Source: Bradyrhizobium mercantei (GTDB taxonomy: Bacteria > Pseudomonadota > Alphaproteobacteria > Rhizobiales > Xanthobacteraceae). Taken from it: a DNA stretch of 64,000 bases. The stretch's first letter is position 1; each line of letters starts with the position of its first letter. Of the stretch, positions 8,828-17,238 are shown in pieces. Where the stretch lies: NCBI RefSeq assembly GCF_001982635.1, contig NZ_MKFI01000001.1, positions 248,001 through 312,000 of the forward strand. Direction: 5' to 3'. The position numbers were made by a program, and so were the translations under genes. The notes below the pieces were generated by a model. That model was not told the DNA's origin and ran no database searches. It saw only the letters and a list, made by a program, of their open reading frames with translations.

Positions 8828-8922
8828 CTAAAGCGCGATCAGGATGAAGCACCGTCGCGCTTTAGGTTATTGTTTGCGCATGATCTTTTCGGAAAACCGC
8901 TTCGCACTTTTCCGGATCATGC
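8828..8922. repeat. two-part palindromic intergenic repeat
   Basis: Part one: CTAAAGCGCGA (8828-8838) pairs with TCGCGCTTTAG (8855-8865). Part two: GCATGATC (8878-8885) pairs with GATCATGC at 8915-8922, with inner GGAAAA/TTTTCC arms around GCGAAG-type sequence. I recognise this as a dispersed repeat of Bradyrhizobium genomes. It ends one base before the amidase stop codon, and a shorter relative of part two sits at 52993-53014. Confidence 0.75.
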
Positions 8923-8923
8923 T

Positions 8924-10489
8924 TCAGGCGGCCGGTTTCGGTCGCCGGCGCTGCCAGGGGTGCGTCGCGCCTTCGAATGCGGACGCGATGCGGAACACCC
9001 TCAGGTCGTCATAGGCTGGACCGACGATCTGCATCCCGGTGGGCACGCTTGTTTCGGCATCGAAACCGGTGGGCACGGACATCACCGGGAGGGTGCCGAC
9101 CAAGTTGAAGGGATACGTCATGAACCAGCCGATAAAGGGGTTCACCGACTTCCCGTTGATGGTGAGCGGCGCTTCGCTGCTGCGCCCTGCGACGATCTTC
9201 GTCGTCGCGGTCGTCGGACAGATCAGCGCGTCGTGGGTTTCGAAGAGCTTCGTCATGGATGCGTACATCTTCTGCCGCACGGTATTCAGGTTGTAGAACT
9301 TCGTGACGTCGAGCTTCTTGCCCTCTTCGAGAATCTTGATGACGTAGGGGTCCACGTCGTTGCGGGATTTGGTCAGAAGACTGCCCGCGAGCGCGTAGAA
9401 CACGCCCTGCCACCTTGTGTTCCATGTGTCTTCGATTTCCTTGGTCCAGCCGATGTCGACCTCGTCGACCACGGCGCCGAGCGAACGCAGCACCGACACG
9501 GCATTGCGTGTGTTCTTCTCGACCTCAGGATCAACAGCGAAATAGCCCAGGTCCATCGACAGCGCGATCCTCATGCCGGCGATGCCGTCGAAGGTCGGCG
9601 GGATCACCACCTTGTCCCGCAGGGACGACATGTCGGCCGGATGCTGGCCGGACGTGACATTCTGCATCAGCCCGCAATCGCCGACGCTGCGGGCCAGCTC
9701 GCCATAGTGGATCAGCCATTCATTCGGGTGCTCGCGGTCGTTGGGGTTGCGTCCCCATGGCGGCTTGTAGCCGAACACGCCGTTCATCGCAGCCGGGATG
9801 CGAATGGACCCGCCGCCATCCGTGCCGTCCGACAAGGTCGTGTAGCCGGCGGCCAGCGCCGCGCCGCCTCCGCCGGTCGAGCCGCCGGGGGTAAATGCCG
9901 GGTTCCACGGGTTGTGCGTGACGCCCCAAAGCAAGGACGCCGTCACACCTGAATGCGCGAACTCCGGTGTCGTCGTGCGGCAATGCATGATCGCCCCGGC
10001 GGCGAGAAGGCGCTCCACGGTCGGCGCAGATTGGTCCGGAACGAAATCCTTGTAAAGCCGCGAGCCGTAGGTGGTGATCTTGCCCTTGACGGAGTGATAG
10101 TCCTTGATGGCAAGCGTGATGCCTTCCAGCGGGCGGACCGGTTCACCGCGCACGTACTTGCGCTCCGCAATCCGCGCCTGTTCCAGCGCCTCGTCGAAAT
10201 AGGTGTACGTCGTTGCCTTGAGCGTCGGCTCCCACGCTTCGACCTGTTTGATCTGCGCCCGCAACAGTTCGACCGGCGACAGCGTCTTGGCCTTGAATCT
10301 CGCGAGCGCCTCGCCGGCCGTCAGGTAGGCAATATCGTCGACATCGACCTTTTCGGACGGCCCCGCGGCGGCCGCGCGCGATGCTGCCGGCAGCACCGCC
10401 CCGGCGACGCCTGCAAGGGCGATGCTCAGGAGCCGGCGGCGCTCCGGATTCGGCTGGCCTGCAAAACTCTCGTAGGGGGCTTGGCTCAT
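8924..10489 (-). CDS. exported amidase (amidase signature family)
   Basis: A 521-residue Ser-cisSer-Lys hydrolase of amide bonds; the substrate is unknown. The catalytic residues are visible: Lys129 in LAIKDY, Ser204 in PGGSTGGGGA and Ser228 in DGGGSIRIPA. The N-terminus has ERRRLLSIALAGVAGAVLPAASRAAA, a twin-arginine-like export signal, so it probably acts in the periplasm. Divergent from an MFS transporter (10738-11979). The stop lies directly at the edge of a palindromic repeat. Confidence 0.88.
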   Translation of the reverse strand: MSQAPYESFAGQPNPERRRLLSIALAGVAGAVLPAASRAAAAGPSEKVDVDDIAYLTAGEALARFKAKTLSPVELLRAQIKQVEAWEPTLKATTYTYFDEALEQARIAERKYVRGEPVRPLEGITLAIKDYHSVKGKITTYGSRLYKDFVPDQSAPTVERLLAAGAIMHCRTTTPEFAHSGVTASLLWGVTHNPWNPAFTPGGSTGGGGAALAAGYTTLSDGTDGGGSIRIPAAMNGVFGYKPPWGRNPNDREHPNEWLIHYGELARSVGDCGLMQNVTSGQHPADMSSLRDKVVIPPTFDGIAGMRIALSMDLGYFAVDPEVEKNTRNAVSVLRSLGAVVDEVDIGWTKEIEDTWNTRWQGVFYALAGSLLTKSRNDVDPYVIKILEEGKKLDVTKFYNLNTVRQKMYASMTKLFETHDALICPTTATTKIVAGRSSEAPLTINGKSVNPFIGWFMTYPFNLVGTLPVMSVPTGFDAETSVPTGMQIVGPAYDDLRVFRIASAFEGATHPWQRRRPKPAA

Positions 10490-10737
10490 GATGTCTCGTC
10501 TCCCGTGGGTGGCGTCTGGCGAGCGACCGGGCTGCTTGCGCCAATTCGACGCCGCGCGATTTCAAGTCGCAATTCCCCTAAAGGGTGAATCGAGGTGAGG
10601 ACGAGACGGTGAGAGTCTTGCGCCGTCACAACAGGCAGCGAACCGGCCTTTGTTTTGGGGTTGTCGGGAAACGGGTGGGATCGAGCGTCTTCCAACCACA
10701 CACTATGGCCAGATCGAATGTCCCCAAGGATTCTGCC

Positions 10738-11979
10738 ATGTCCGCCGATACGCCTCGCCTGCCAAGCACGTTCAATCGCCTGGCCTGGTCCAACCTCGCC
10801 GCGCAATCGGCCGAGCAGATCGCGCTAGCGGCCGCACCCATCGTCGCCGTGCTGGTGCTCGGCGTCGGCGAAGGCCAGACCGGCCTGTTGCAGACCGCGC
10901 TGACGCTGCCCTTCATCCTGTTCGCAATTCCGGCCGGCCTGCTCGCCGACCGGGTGTCGCGGCGCTGGGTGATGGCGGGCTCCGAAGCGCTGCGCGCGGC
11001 GGCCCTCGCCGCCATCCTGCTCTTGCTCTGGCTCGGCGCGATGACCTTGCCGCTGCTCGCTCTGCTCGGCTTCATCGCGGTTTGCGGCACGGTTGCCTAC
11101 AGCGTCGCCGCACCCGCGCTGGTCCCCTCGCTCGTGACGTCGCAGCAATTGCCGGCGGCGAACGCCCGCATCGAGCTTGCGCGCACCGTCGCCTTCGCCA
11201 GCGGTCCCGCGCTCGGCGGCGTGCTGGTCGGCTGGGTCGGCGCCGCGCCTGCATTCGGCTTCGCCGCGGCCTTGTCGGCGATCGCGGTCGTGCTGCTCGC
11301 CGGCCTCTACGAGCCGGCGCGTGCGCCCGCGCCGCGGCGTCATCCGTTGCAGGACATCAAGGAAGGTGCGGCCTTCGTGATGCATCACGCCTTGCTGCGA
11401 CCTGTTTTCATCACCCAGTTCATCTTCAACACGGCGTCGTTCCTGCTGCTCGCCGTGTTCGTGCCCTATGCGGTGCGCCATCTCGGGCTCAGCGCCACCG
11501 GCGTCGGCACCACGCTTGCGATGTACGGCGTCGGCATGGTGGTCGGCGCGCTGTTCGCAACCCGCGTGATGAAGCGGCTGGCGTTCGGCACCGTGATCGG
11601 GCTCGGCCCCGTGACCGGGCTCGTCGCCTCACTGGTGATGGCGCTGACCACCTGGATCGCGACGCCGCTGCTCGCCGGCCTCGGCTTCTTCCTGCTCGGC
11701 GTCGGCCCGATCCTGTGGGTGATCTCGACCACCACGCTGCGGCAGTCGGTGACGCCGCCGTCGCTGCTCGGCCGCGTCTCGGCGATCAACATCATGAGCT
11801 ACGGCGCCCGTCCGCTCGGCTCCGTGCTCGGCGCCATCGTCGGTGGCTTCTACGGTGCCGAAGCCTGCCTCTACCTCGCAGCCGCGATCTTCGCCGCCCA
11901 GGCGCTGGTGATCCTGCTGTCGCCCGCGGTGTCGCTGACGCGGCAGCCCGACATGGTCGGCGAGCCCGTGCGCTGCTGA
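10738..11979 (+). CDS. MFS exporter (EntS/MFS_3-like)
   Basis: A 413-residue inner-membrane transporter with about twelve hydrophobic segments and the MFS motif A variant GLLADRVSRRWVM (near residue 70) between helices 2 and 3. The mid-protein loop is charged (YEPARAPAPRRHPLQDIKEG). MFS_3 members include enterobactin and drug exporters; the substrate cannot be told here. The start at 10738 has AAGGA upstream. Longer in-frame starts (from 10585) would add an unrelated, non-hydrophobic leader. A strong hairpin follows the stop. Confidence 0.87.
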   Translation: MSADTPRLPSTFNRLAWSNLAAQSAEQIALAAAPIVAVLVLGVGEGQTGLLQTALTLPFILFAIPAGLLADRVSRRWVMAGSEALRAAALAAILLLLWLGAMTLPLLALLGFIAVCGTVAYSVAAPALVPSLVTSQQLPAANARIELARTVAFASGPALGGVLVGWVGAAPAFGFAAALSAIAVVLLAGLYEPARAPAPRRHPLQDIKEGAAFVMHHALLRPVFITQFIFNTASFLLLAVFVPYAVRHLGLSATGVGTTLAMYGVGMVVGALFATRVMKRLAFGTVIGLGPVTGLVASLVMALTTWIATPLLAGLGFFLLGVGPILWVISTTTLRQSVTPPSLLGRVSAINIMSYGARPLGSVLGAIVGGFYGAEACLYLAAAIFAAQALVILLSPAVSLTRQPDMVGEPVRC

Positions 11980-11992
11980 ACGATCGTCATCG

Positions 11993-12020
11993 CGAGGAGC
12001 CGAAAGTGACCGGCTCCTCG
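11993..12020 (+). terminator. hairpin after the MFS gene (repeat-derived)
   Basis: CGAGGAGCCG (11993-12002) and CGGCTCCTCG (12011-12020) make a perfect 10-bp stem with an 8-base loop, flanked by an outer ACGATCG/CGATCGT pair. There is no T-run. The sequence resembles the TCATYGCGAGGAGC family of Bradyrhizobium repeats, so it may be both repeat and transcript end. Confidence 0.55.
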
Positions 12021-12043
12021 TAACGATCGTGTCTACGCCGACG

Positions 12044-12121
12044 TCAAACGTGCGCAGACCAGCTCGACGCAATGGCGGTTTTTCCGGAGCCGGACGCTCG
12101 TGTAAGGATCACCACGCGCAT
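12044..12121 (-). pseudogene. truncated P-loop NTPase remnant
   Basis: A 25-codon reading frame starts with ATG at 12121 behind a perfect GGAGGTG ribosome site. It encodes MRVVILTRASGSGKTAIASS and ends in TGA after five more residues. GASGSGKT-like Walker A at the very N-terminus is typical of nucleotide kinases and AAA proteins, but nothing continues in any frame. It begins 5 bp after the PhyH gene and stops just before the repeat hairpin. It could be a broken gene or a functional short peptide; the remnant reading is more likely. Confidence 0.45.
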
Positions 12122-12126
12122 CGCGA

Positions 12127-12963
12127 TCACCTCCGCTTTTCCTGCAACGCGAGCCGGATGGCGATTTCGACCGGCGAATAGCCGCCGTCTTCCCGGACGA
12201 GCCTGAACGGTTCGGCCGGAGCCAGCGGCGGTTGGGCCAGAAAGCGCGGCTCCGTGCCACGATGCATCTGCGCTGCGTGCACGAGGAAGGGGTGACACAA
12301 ATAGACCGTGCCGGCTTCACCGGTCGCCGGCGCCTCGGGCCGGTCAAGCGCCGTACCCAATTGGTCGAGCTCGACGTAAGACAGGCCCGCGTCGCCGGCC
12401 GGTTCGAGTGACCGCGCGATGTCACGATGCGATCCGACCTTGATGCGCGTGGGCGCGTCGCACACGCCGACGTCGGAGAACAGAAACAGCATCAGCAGCG
12501 CGCGGCCGCGCGAGGTGACATTCGACCGCCGGGACGAGAAATCACTGGCCTCGCTGCGAAAGCCCGCGTCGATATGCCAGCCGGCATCGCCCGGATCGTG
12601 CGGGCTTGGAAATCGCACCGGAAACGTTCCGAGGTTGGGTCGTGGGAGCCAGCGCCCCTTGCCGACCAGTTGGTCGAACGCCGCATGGAGCACCGGTGTG
12701 TTGGCGGCCTGCCTGAACGGCTCATCGCCGTAGTAATCCAGCCGGACGACCGGCCGCGTCCAGGTCGCCGGATCAGCGGGATCACACGGCAGATCGCGCC
12801 ACAGGATGGCGCGGCCTTGGTCGGCCAGCGCCCGTGGAAAGGCGTGGTCGATCCTGACAAATCCATCCTGGATGAATTGCTCTATCTGTGCGTCGCCAAG
12901 GGCGCACACGGGTTCGTCGTCACGGGGGGGCATGAAGTCCTCATATCGTTCAGCCAACGACAC
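12127..12963 (-). CDS. phytanoyl-CoA dioxygenase (PhyH) family protein
   Basis: A 278-residue Fe(II)/2-oxoglutarate dioxygenase-like protein. The facial-triad pair H130-x-D132 is in GWHIDAGF. The distal histidine probably lies in VYLCHPFLVHAAQMHRGTEP, with a following arginine for 2-oxoglutarate. The substrate is unknown. A later start, MPPRDDEPV (12933), is possible; neither has a clear ribosome site. It stands alone, followed by a P-loop remnant in the same orientation. Confidence 0.82.
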   Translation of the reverse strand: MSLAERYEDFMPPRDDEPVCALGDAQIEQFIQDGFVRIDHAFPRALADQGRAILWRDLPCDPADPATWTRPVVRLDYYGDEPFRQAANTPVLHAAFDQLVGKGRWLPRPNLGTFPVRFPSPHDPGDAGWHIDAGFRSEASDFSSRRSNVTSRGRALLMLFLFSDVGVCDAPTRIKVGSHRDIARSLEPAGDAGLSYVELDQLGTALDRPEAPATGEAGTVYLCHPFLVHAAQMHRGTEPRFLAQPPLAPAEPFRLVREDGGYSPVEIAIRLALQEKRR

Positions 12964-13189
12964 TCGTCTGCGCGAAGCAGAACAGTCGGGCTCATTCGGT
13001 CCGGAGAAATGCCTCAGGCCGCGCGGCCATCAGCTCATTCGTCTTCCAACCGCTTGGAAAGCGGTGCCGTCACAGGCTCAGGAAGAAGACCGATGCGATA
13101 TTGAGGGTACGGATCATCATGGTGGGTCGAGTATACCGCACAACCTTGGATTGGCAACGGAGCAACAGCATGATGCCCTGCCCCTCACC

Positions 13190-14443
13190 CTAGCTCGCCA
13201 GGTACCGCTCATATTTGCCGCCGACGACCTCGTCGGCGGCAACCGCCGGATCCAGCGTGTAGAGATCCTGCGCATGGCCGATGCCGCGCAGCACGAAGCG
13301 GCCCGTGGAGACCAGGTAGTTCCGGCCGGCGGCGTCGAGCCCGGCGCGGAACGCGGTCGAGGCCAGCAGTTCGCGATCGACCGAGGCGCACATCGAGGCG
13401 ATCCGGCTGACCTCATTGACGGCGGGTCCGACCACCGTGAAGTCGAGCCGGTCCTCGCTGCCGATATTGCCGTAAAACACCTCGCCGACATGAAGGCCGA
13501 CATAGGCCGTCGTGGTCGGCTGCCCGTCCGCGGCGCGGCGCTCGTTCAACGCATCCATGTTGTTGCGGAATTTGTGCTCGGCCCGCAGCGCCGCGCGCTT
13601 GGCGCCTGCCAAATTCTCTCCGGTGAACATCGCCAGCACGCCATCGCCGATCAGCTTCAGCACCTCGCCGCCGGCATCATGGATCGCGTCGATCGAGGCC
13701 TGGGCGTAGTCGTTGAGGAACGGAATGATCTCGTCGGGGCCGATGCGCTCGCTGATCGCGGTCGAGCCGCGCACGTCGGAATACCACAGCACGGCCTTGA
13801 TCTTCTCGGTGATGCCGCGCTGCATGCGCCCGCGCAGCACCTGCTCCGCCGTCTCGCGGCCGAGATAGACCCGTCCGAGTGTGCGGGCGATCTCGACCTG
13901 CGCGGCCGATTTGATCGCGAGCCCGAGCACCGGCACCAGGTCGCGCAGCGCCGCCATGTGATTCTCACCGAAGCCGTCCGAATGCCGGGTGGTGTAGTAG
14001 GAATAGAAGCAGTCCATCTCGCCGATCGTACCGGCCTCGCCGAAGCGATGCACGAAGGCGGCGAAGTGCTTGTGGCCCTTCTCGGCAAGCTCGCCGATCA
14101 TCGAGAAATCATGTGTCCCGGCGAGATCAATCACCATCTCGTCATGGCCGTTTTCGAGCATGTGGTAGAAGGCCGACCGCCGCCAGGTCTGGCTGGCCTC
14201 GCCGGTGCTGGTCGAGCCGTATTCGAAGATGTCGGCCTCGTTGCTCTCGCCGTCGTTCCAGCGGAAGCCGCGTCCCTCGAAGATCGGATGCAGGGTGTCG
14301 ATGAAGACGATCGCCCGCGACAGCGGCATGCCTGCGGCCCGGCAGCGCTCGCAGAAGCCGCGCAGCAGGTCGTTTTCCGGCAGGCCCGTCAGACCCTGGC
14401 GGACCAGCCAATTCATGAGGCGCAAACGGGGCGTCAGTTCCAT
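13190..14443 (-). CDS. class III adenylate/guanylate cyclase
   Basis: A 417-residue nucleotide cyclase. The catalytic domain (about 213-385) shows both metal-binding aspartates: Asp223 in WYSDVRGST and Asp267 in LIGDGVLAMF. The C-terminal GEVFYGNIGSEDRLDFTVVG carries the transition-state region. Residues 1-200 are a soluble sensor-like region rich in aromatic and charged residues, with no membrane helix. Bradyrhizobia carry many such cyclases. I chose ATG 14443 (MELTPRLRLMNW); the extra upstream frame to 14653 is low-quality and overlaps the next gene. Confidence 0.9.
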   Translation of the reverse strand: MELTPRLRLMNWLVRQGLTGLPENDLLRGFCERCRAAGMPLSRAIVFIDTLHPIFEGRGFRWNDGESNEADIFEYGSTSTGEASQTWRRSAFYHMLENGHDEMVIDLAGTHDFSMIGELAEKGHKHFAAFVHRFGEAGTIGEMDCFYSYYTTRHSDGFGENHMAALRDLVPVLGLAIKSAAQVEIARTLGRVYLGRETAEQVLRGRMQRGITEKIKAVLWYSDVRGSTAISERIGPDEIIPFLNDYAQASIDAIHDAGGEVLKLIGDGVLAMFTGENLAGAKRAALRAEHKFRNNMDALNERRAADGQPTTTAYVGLHVGEVFYGNIGSEDRLDFTVVGPAVNEVSRIASMCASVDRELLASTAFRAGLDAAGRNYLVSTGRFVLRGIGHAQDLYTLDPAVAADEVVGGKYERYLAS

Positions 14444-14576
14444 AAGCTGGATTATGCCGGGCAATCGGTGCGGGAGGAAGGCTTGACGGCGCATGCCAAG
14501 CCCAACCTGGCGGCGGCGCCCGCTGAGCCTCGCCACAGGCCGCCCAAGGACAGGCCTGCCGGACTTTACCGGTTCA

Positions 14577-15137
14577 TCAATCCGGCCATGGTTGCAGAAC
14601 GCAGTCCGCACACAGCAGACACGCTGCCCCCGCGCCAAGGGCGCATACCTCACAGAAGCCGGAGCATACCTCTATGCCTGCCATTGCGCCGGTGCCGGCA
14701 AATCTGGACTTCGACGAGGTCCGCCGCATCGACCTTTTTCCGCTGGAATCGAACATCGCCCTTTGCATTGTGGCGATCTCGGCGGTCATCTTGCTGGCCG
14801 AAGCCACCAGCGTCGACGATCGAACGTAGAGCTTTATGGGATCCTTCTCGGGGTCATTGCCCTGCACCTGCCGCACAATTTCATTGCGCGGTATGTCCCA
14901 ATATCGCTGCAGGGTCAGGTCGCTGTACAGCCGCACCGTCTCCGGCGTCGACAGCCCGACATAGCCCTCCAGCACGACGGTGGCCTCGCCCTGCTTTGGA
15001 TCCCTGAGAATTCGTTCGACGGCGGGATTGGCTACAATCGAGGCGTTGGAGTCTGCAGGTGCCGGCTGTTGTGCCTGACCCGGCGCAACCCAACCCAGCA
15101 TCAACAACGCAACTGTGCAGGCAATCTTGCTGATCAT
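14577..15137 (-). CDS. secreted protein of unknown function with cysteine-rich C-terminus
   Basis: A 186-residue protein with a clear Sec signal peptide (MISKIACTVALLMLGWVAPGQAQQ) behind GAGGT at good spacing. The middle is mixed alpha/beta (ATVVLEGYVGLSTPETVRLY). The tail is notable: CSGFCEVCALGAGAACLLCADC, six cysteines in a 22-residue span, ending in VLQPWPD. I do not recognise a family. The cysteines could bind metal or form disulphides in the periplasm. It lies upstream of the cyclase in the same orientation with a 133-bp gap. Confidence 0.65.
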   Translation of the reverse strand: MISKIACTVALLMLGWVAPGQAQQPAPADSNASIVANPAVERILRDPKQGEATVVLEGYVGLSTPETVRLYSDLTLQRYWDIPRNEIVRQVQGNDPEKDPIKLYVRSSTLVASASKMTAEIATMQRAMFDSSGKRSMRRTSSKSRFAGTGAMAGIEVCSGFCEVCALGAGAACLLCADCVLQPWPD

Positions 15138-15278
15138 GTTGACCTCATTCCTGGTCAAGAGCCGCAAATCGCATCGCCGCCTCTAGCTTTAGCACTGCAA
15201 TACTTACGATGCAACCTTTGCGAGCATCCTGACAGGATTTGCGCTTCCTTTTGCCGCGGCGTTCGCGCACAACACGGC

Positions 15279-15464
15279 ATGGATAGCAATCCGCCCAATC
15301 CGATCCGACGGCTCATGCAATGGGCGATCACGCCGCCGCAATCCTATGGGGTCTATCTTGGCGGCCTGATCCTGGTCTTCGCCCTGTCGTTCTACGCCGG
15401 CACGCTGAAGCCGAAGCATGGGCCGGCCGCACCGGTCGCCGCGCCGACCGCCCCGCACGACTGA
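15279..15464 (+). CDS. small single-pass membrane protein
   Basis: A 61-residue protein: a charged N-terminus (NPIRRLMQWAITPPQSYG), one membrane helix (VYLGGLILVFALSFYAG) and an Ala/Pro-rich tail (AAPVAAPTAPHD). No family is recognised. It is convergent with the EamA gene, its stop codon directly abutting that gene's stop with no gap. No strong ribosome site precedes the ATG. Confidence 0.55.
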   Translation: MDSNPPNPIRRLMQWAITPPQSYGVYLGGLILVFALSFYAGTLKPKHGPAAPVAAPTAPHD

Positions 15465-16397
15465 TCAGCCCGATCTGGTTTCCGACGTCGCGATCCAGAT
15501 TCCGGCGAAGACCGCGATCAGGCCAAGCACCAGATTGGCCGTGATCGGCTCCCCGACCAGCTGCTTCGCCAGCAGCCCGGCAGCGATCGGATTGACCGTC
15601 ATGGTGTTGGCGACGCGGGTCGGCGAGGCCCGTTCCAGCGCCAGCACCCACAGGATGAAGGCCAGCGCGCCGCCGGCGATCCCGAGATAGAGCCCCGCGA
15701 TCCACTGCGATGCGCCGAAATCGCGCAGCGTCGCCAGACTGCCGGTGAACGCCCCGACCACCACCAGCGCCGCAGCGCCCGCGCCCATGCCCACGGTGAG
15801 GAAGCCGAGCGCGCTGGAACGGCGGATGAACGGTCGCGACAGCACGTTGTAGAACGCCATGCAGAGCACCGCGGCGGCCATGATCAGCTCGCCGCGCCAA
15901 GCCCCCGGCGGCGCCGCCGACAGCCCGGATGCCAGCGCGGCGGCCACGCCAAGCACCGCAATCGAGACCCCGGCCGATTTGCGCGTCGTCAACGGCTCGA
16001 TGCCGAGCACGGCGCCGACCACCATGGTGGAGAGCGGCAACGTCGCCAGCGCAAGGCTGGCGCGCGCCGCCGTCGTGTAGGACATCGCTAGATTATAGAG
16101 CACGAAGAACACGCCGAAGAACGCCACGCCGAGTGCTGCGACCGCCGGCAAATCGGCGCGCCGCGGCCATTTCGCCCCGAGCAGGAGCGCGGCGGGAAGC
16201 ACGCAGAGGAAGCCGATCGCCCAGCGCAGGATCGCAAGCGTGATCGGGTCGGCATTGCCTGCCAGATAACGCGTGATCGCGGCCGCCGTGCCGCCGAGGC
16301 AGCTCGAGACCAGTGCAATCGCAACGCCGATCCACTCGCCCATCCTGCTGCCCATGCGCTTCGCGCTCGCTTGTGGCATCTTGCCCAGCGAGATCAT
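15465..16397 (-). CDS. EamA/DMT family transporter
   Basis: An inner-membrane permease of about 310 residues with ten hydrophobic segments arranged as two EamA repeats. The first opens with GVAIALVSSCLGGTAAAITRYLAG; the second ends with the typical GEPITANLVLGLIAVFAGIWIA. Substrates of the family range from amino acids to metabolites; none is indicated. The start is uncertain: in-frame ATGs lie at 16424, 16397, 16379, 16355 and 16343. Divergent from an XRE regulator, with a palindrome in between, so probably controlled by it. Confidence 0.85.
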   Translation of the reverse strand: MISLGKMPQASAKRMGSRMGEWIGVAIALVSSCLGGTAAAITRYLAGNADPITLAILRWAIGFLCVLPAALLLGAKWPRRADLPAVAALGVAFFGVFFVLYNLAMSYTTAARASLALATLPLSTMVVGAVLGIEPLTTRKSAGVSIAVLGVAAALASGLSAAPPGAWRGELIMAAAVLCMAFYNVLSRPFIRRSSALGFLTVGMGAGAAALVVVGAFTGSLATLRDFGASQWIAGLYLGIAGGALAFILWVLALERASPTRVANTMTVNPIAAGLLAKQLVGEPITANLVLGLIAVFAGIWIATSETRSG

Positions 16398-16405
16398 TCC
16401 GGCAA

Positions 16406-16416
16406 CTACCTGGTAG
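16406..16416. promoter_or_regulatory. palindromic operator between EamA and XRE genes
   Basis: CTACC-T-GGTAG is a perfect dyad (extended ACTACCTGGTAGGT) six bases before the XRE start codon and nine before the EamA ATG at 16397. This is a natural place for autoregulation by the XRE protein. It is short, so the evidence is mainly positional. Confidence 0.45.
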
Positions 16417-16422
16417 GTATTC

Positions 16423-17238
16423 ATGTCGCAGCAGCGCGATTTTGCAGCCAGCCTGCGCTGGTGGCGGCAGCGCAAGGGCCACTCGCAACTCGAGCTGGCC
16501 GGACGCGCGGACATCTCGCAGCGCCATCTGAGCTTCCTCGAGCTCGGCCGCGCCGCACCGAGCCGCGACATGGTGATCCGGCTCGCCGCGGCGCTCGACG
16601 TGCCGCTGCGCCAGCAGAATGCGCTCTTGGTCGCCGCCGGCTTCGCGCCGGTATGGCGGCAGACCGATCTTGCGGCGCCTGAGCTCGCCCAGATCCGTTA
16701 CGCGCTCGATTTCATCCTGGCGCAGCAGGAGCCCTTCCCTGCTGTTGTGGTCGACCGGCACTGGAATTTGCTGCTCGCCAATGCCGGCGCCGGCCGGCTG
16801 GTGGAATTCCTGGTCGGGCCGCTCGCGCCCGGTACGGCGGTCAACCTCGCCGACGCGCTGGCCGCGCCCGGCGTGCTGCGACCGTATCTCACCAACTGGA
16901 CCGAGGTCGCCGGCTACTTCGTGCGCAGCGTCGAGGCCGATGCGGCCGTCGACGGCACCACCGCAACGGCTGACTTGCTCAAGCGCCTGCTAGCCTATGA
17001 TGGCGTCGAGCCCGCGTTGGCGGCGCCGCCCCCAACATCCGGACCGGTACTGCCGATGCTGTTCCGCAAGGGCGACGTCCGCCTGCAACTGTTCACGACG
17101 ATCGCAACGCTGGGGACGCCGCAGGACGTCACGCTGCAGGAATTGCGGATCGAGAGCTTCTTCCCAATGGACGAGGAGACCGCGCAGCTTTTTCGAAGCT
17201 GGTCGAACCCCCGCGCGGCAACGGCTGCTCAGTCATAA
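16423..17238 (+). CDS. XRE family regulator with MmyB-type ligand-binding domain
   Basis: A 271-residue regulator. The N-terminal HTH_3 domain (residues about 8-65) reads LRWWRQRKGHSQLELAGRAD then ISQRHLSFLELGRAAPSRDM. The C-terminal part (about 95-265) is the MmyB-like ligand-binding domain: PFPAVVVDRHWNLLLANAGA, and LQELRIESFFPMDEETAQL near the end. Streptomyces MmyB is an example of this domain pairing. No Shine-Dalgarno is visible before ATG 16423, so the mRNA may be leaderless. Divergent EamA is the likely target. The 3' end overlaps the convergent hydrolase gene by 10 bp. Confidence 0.9.
   Translation: MSQQRDFAASLRWWRQRKGHSQLELAGRADISQRHLSFLELGRAAPSRDMVIRLAAALDVPLRQQNALLVAAGFAPVWRQTDLAAPELAQIRYALDFILAQQEPFPAVVVDRHWNLLLANAGAGRLVEFLVGPLAPGTAVNLADALAAPGVLRPYLTNWTEVAGYFVRSVEADAAVDGTTATADLLKRLLAYDGVEPALAAPPPTSGPVLPMLFRKGDVRLQLFTTIATLGTPQDVTLQELRIESFFPMDEETAQLFRSWSNPRAATAAQS

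Noticed and set aside
8582..9952. 456-residue plus-strand open frame
   Set aside because: Antisense to the amidase and crosses the palindromic repeat; not coding.
12806..15007. 733-residue plus-strand open frame
   Set aside because: Shadow of the minus-strand PhyH, cyclase and secreted-protein genes, with no domain or ribosome site.
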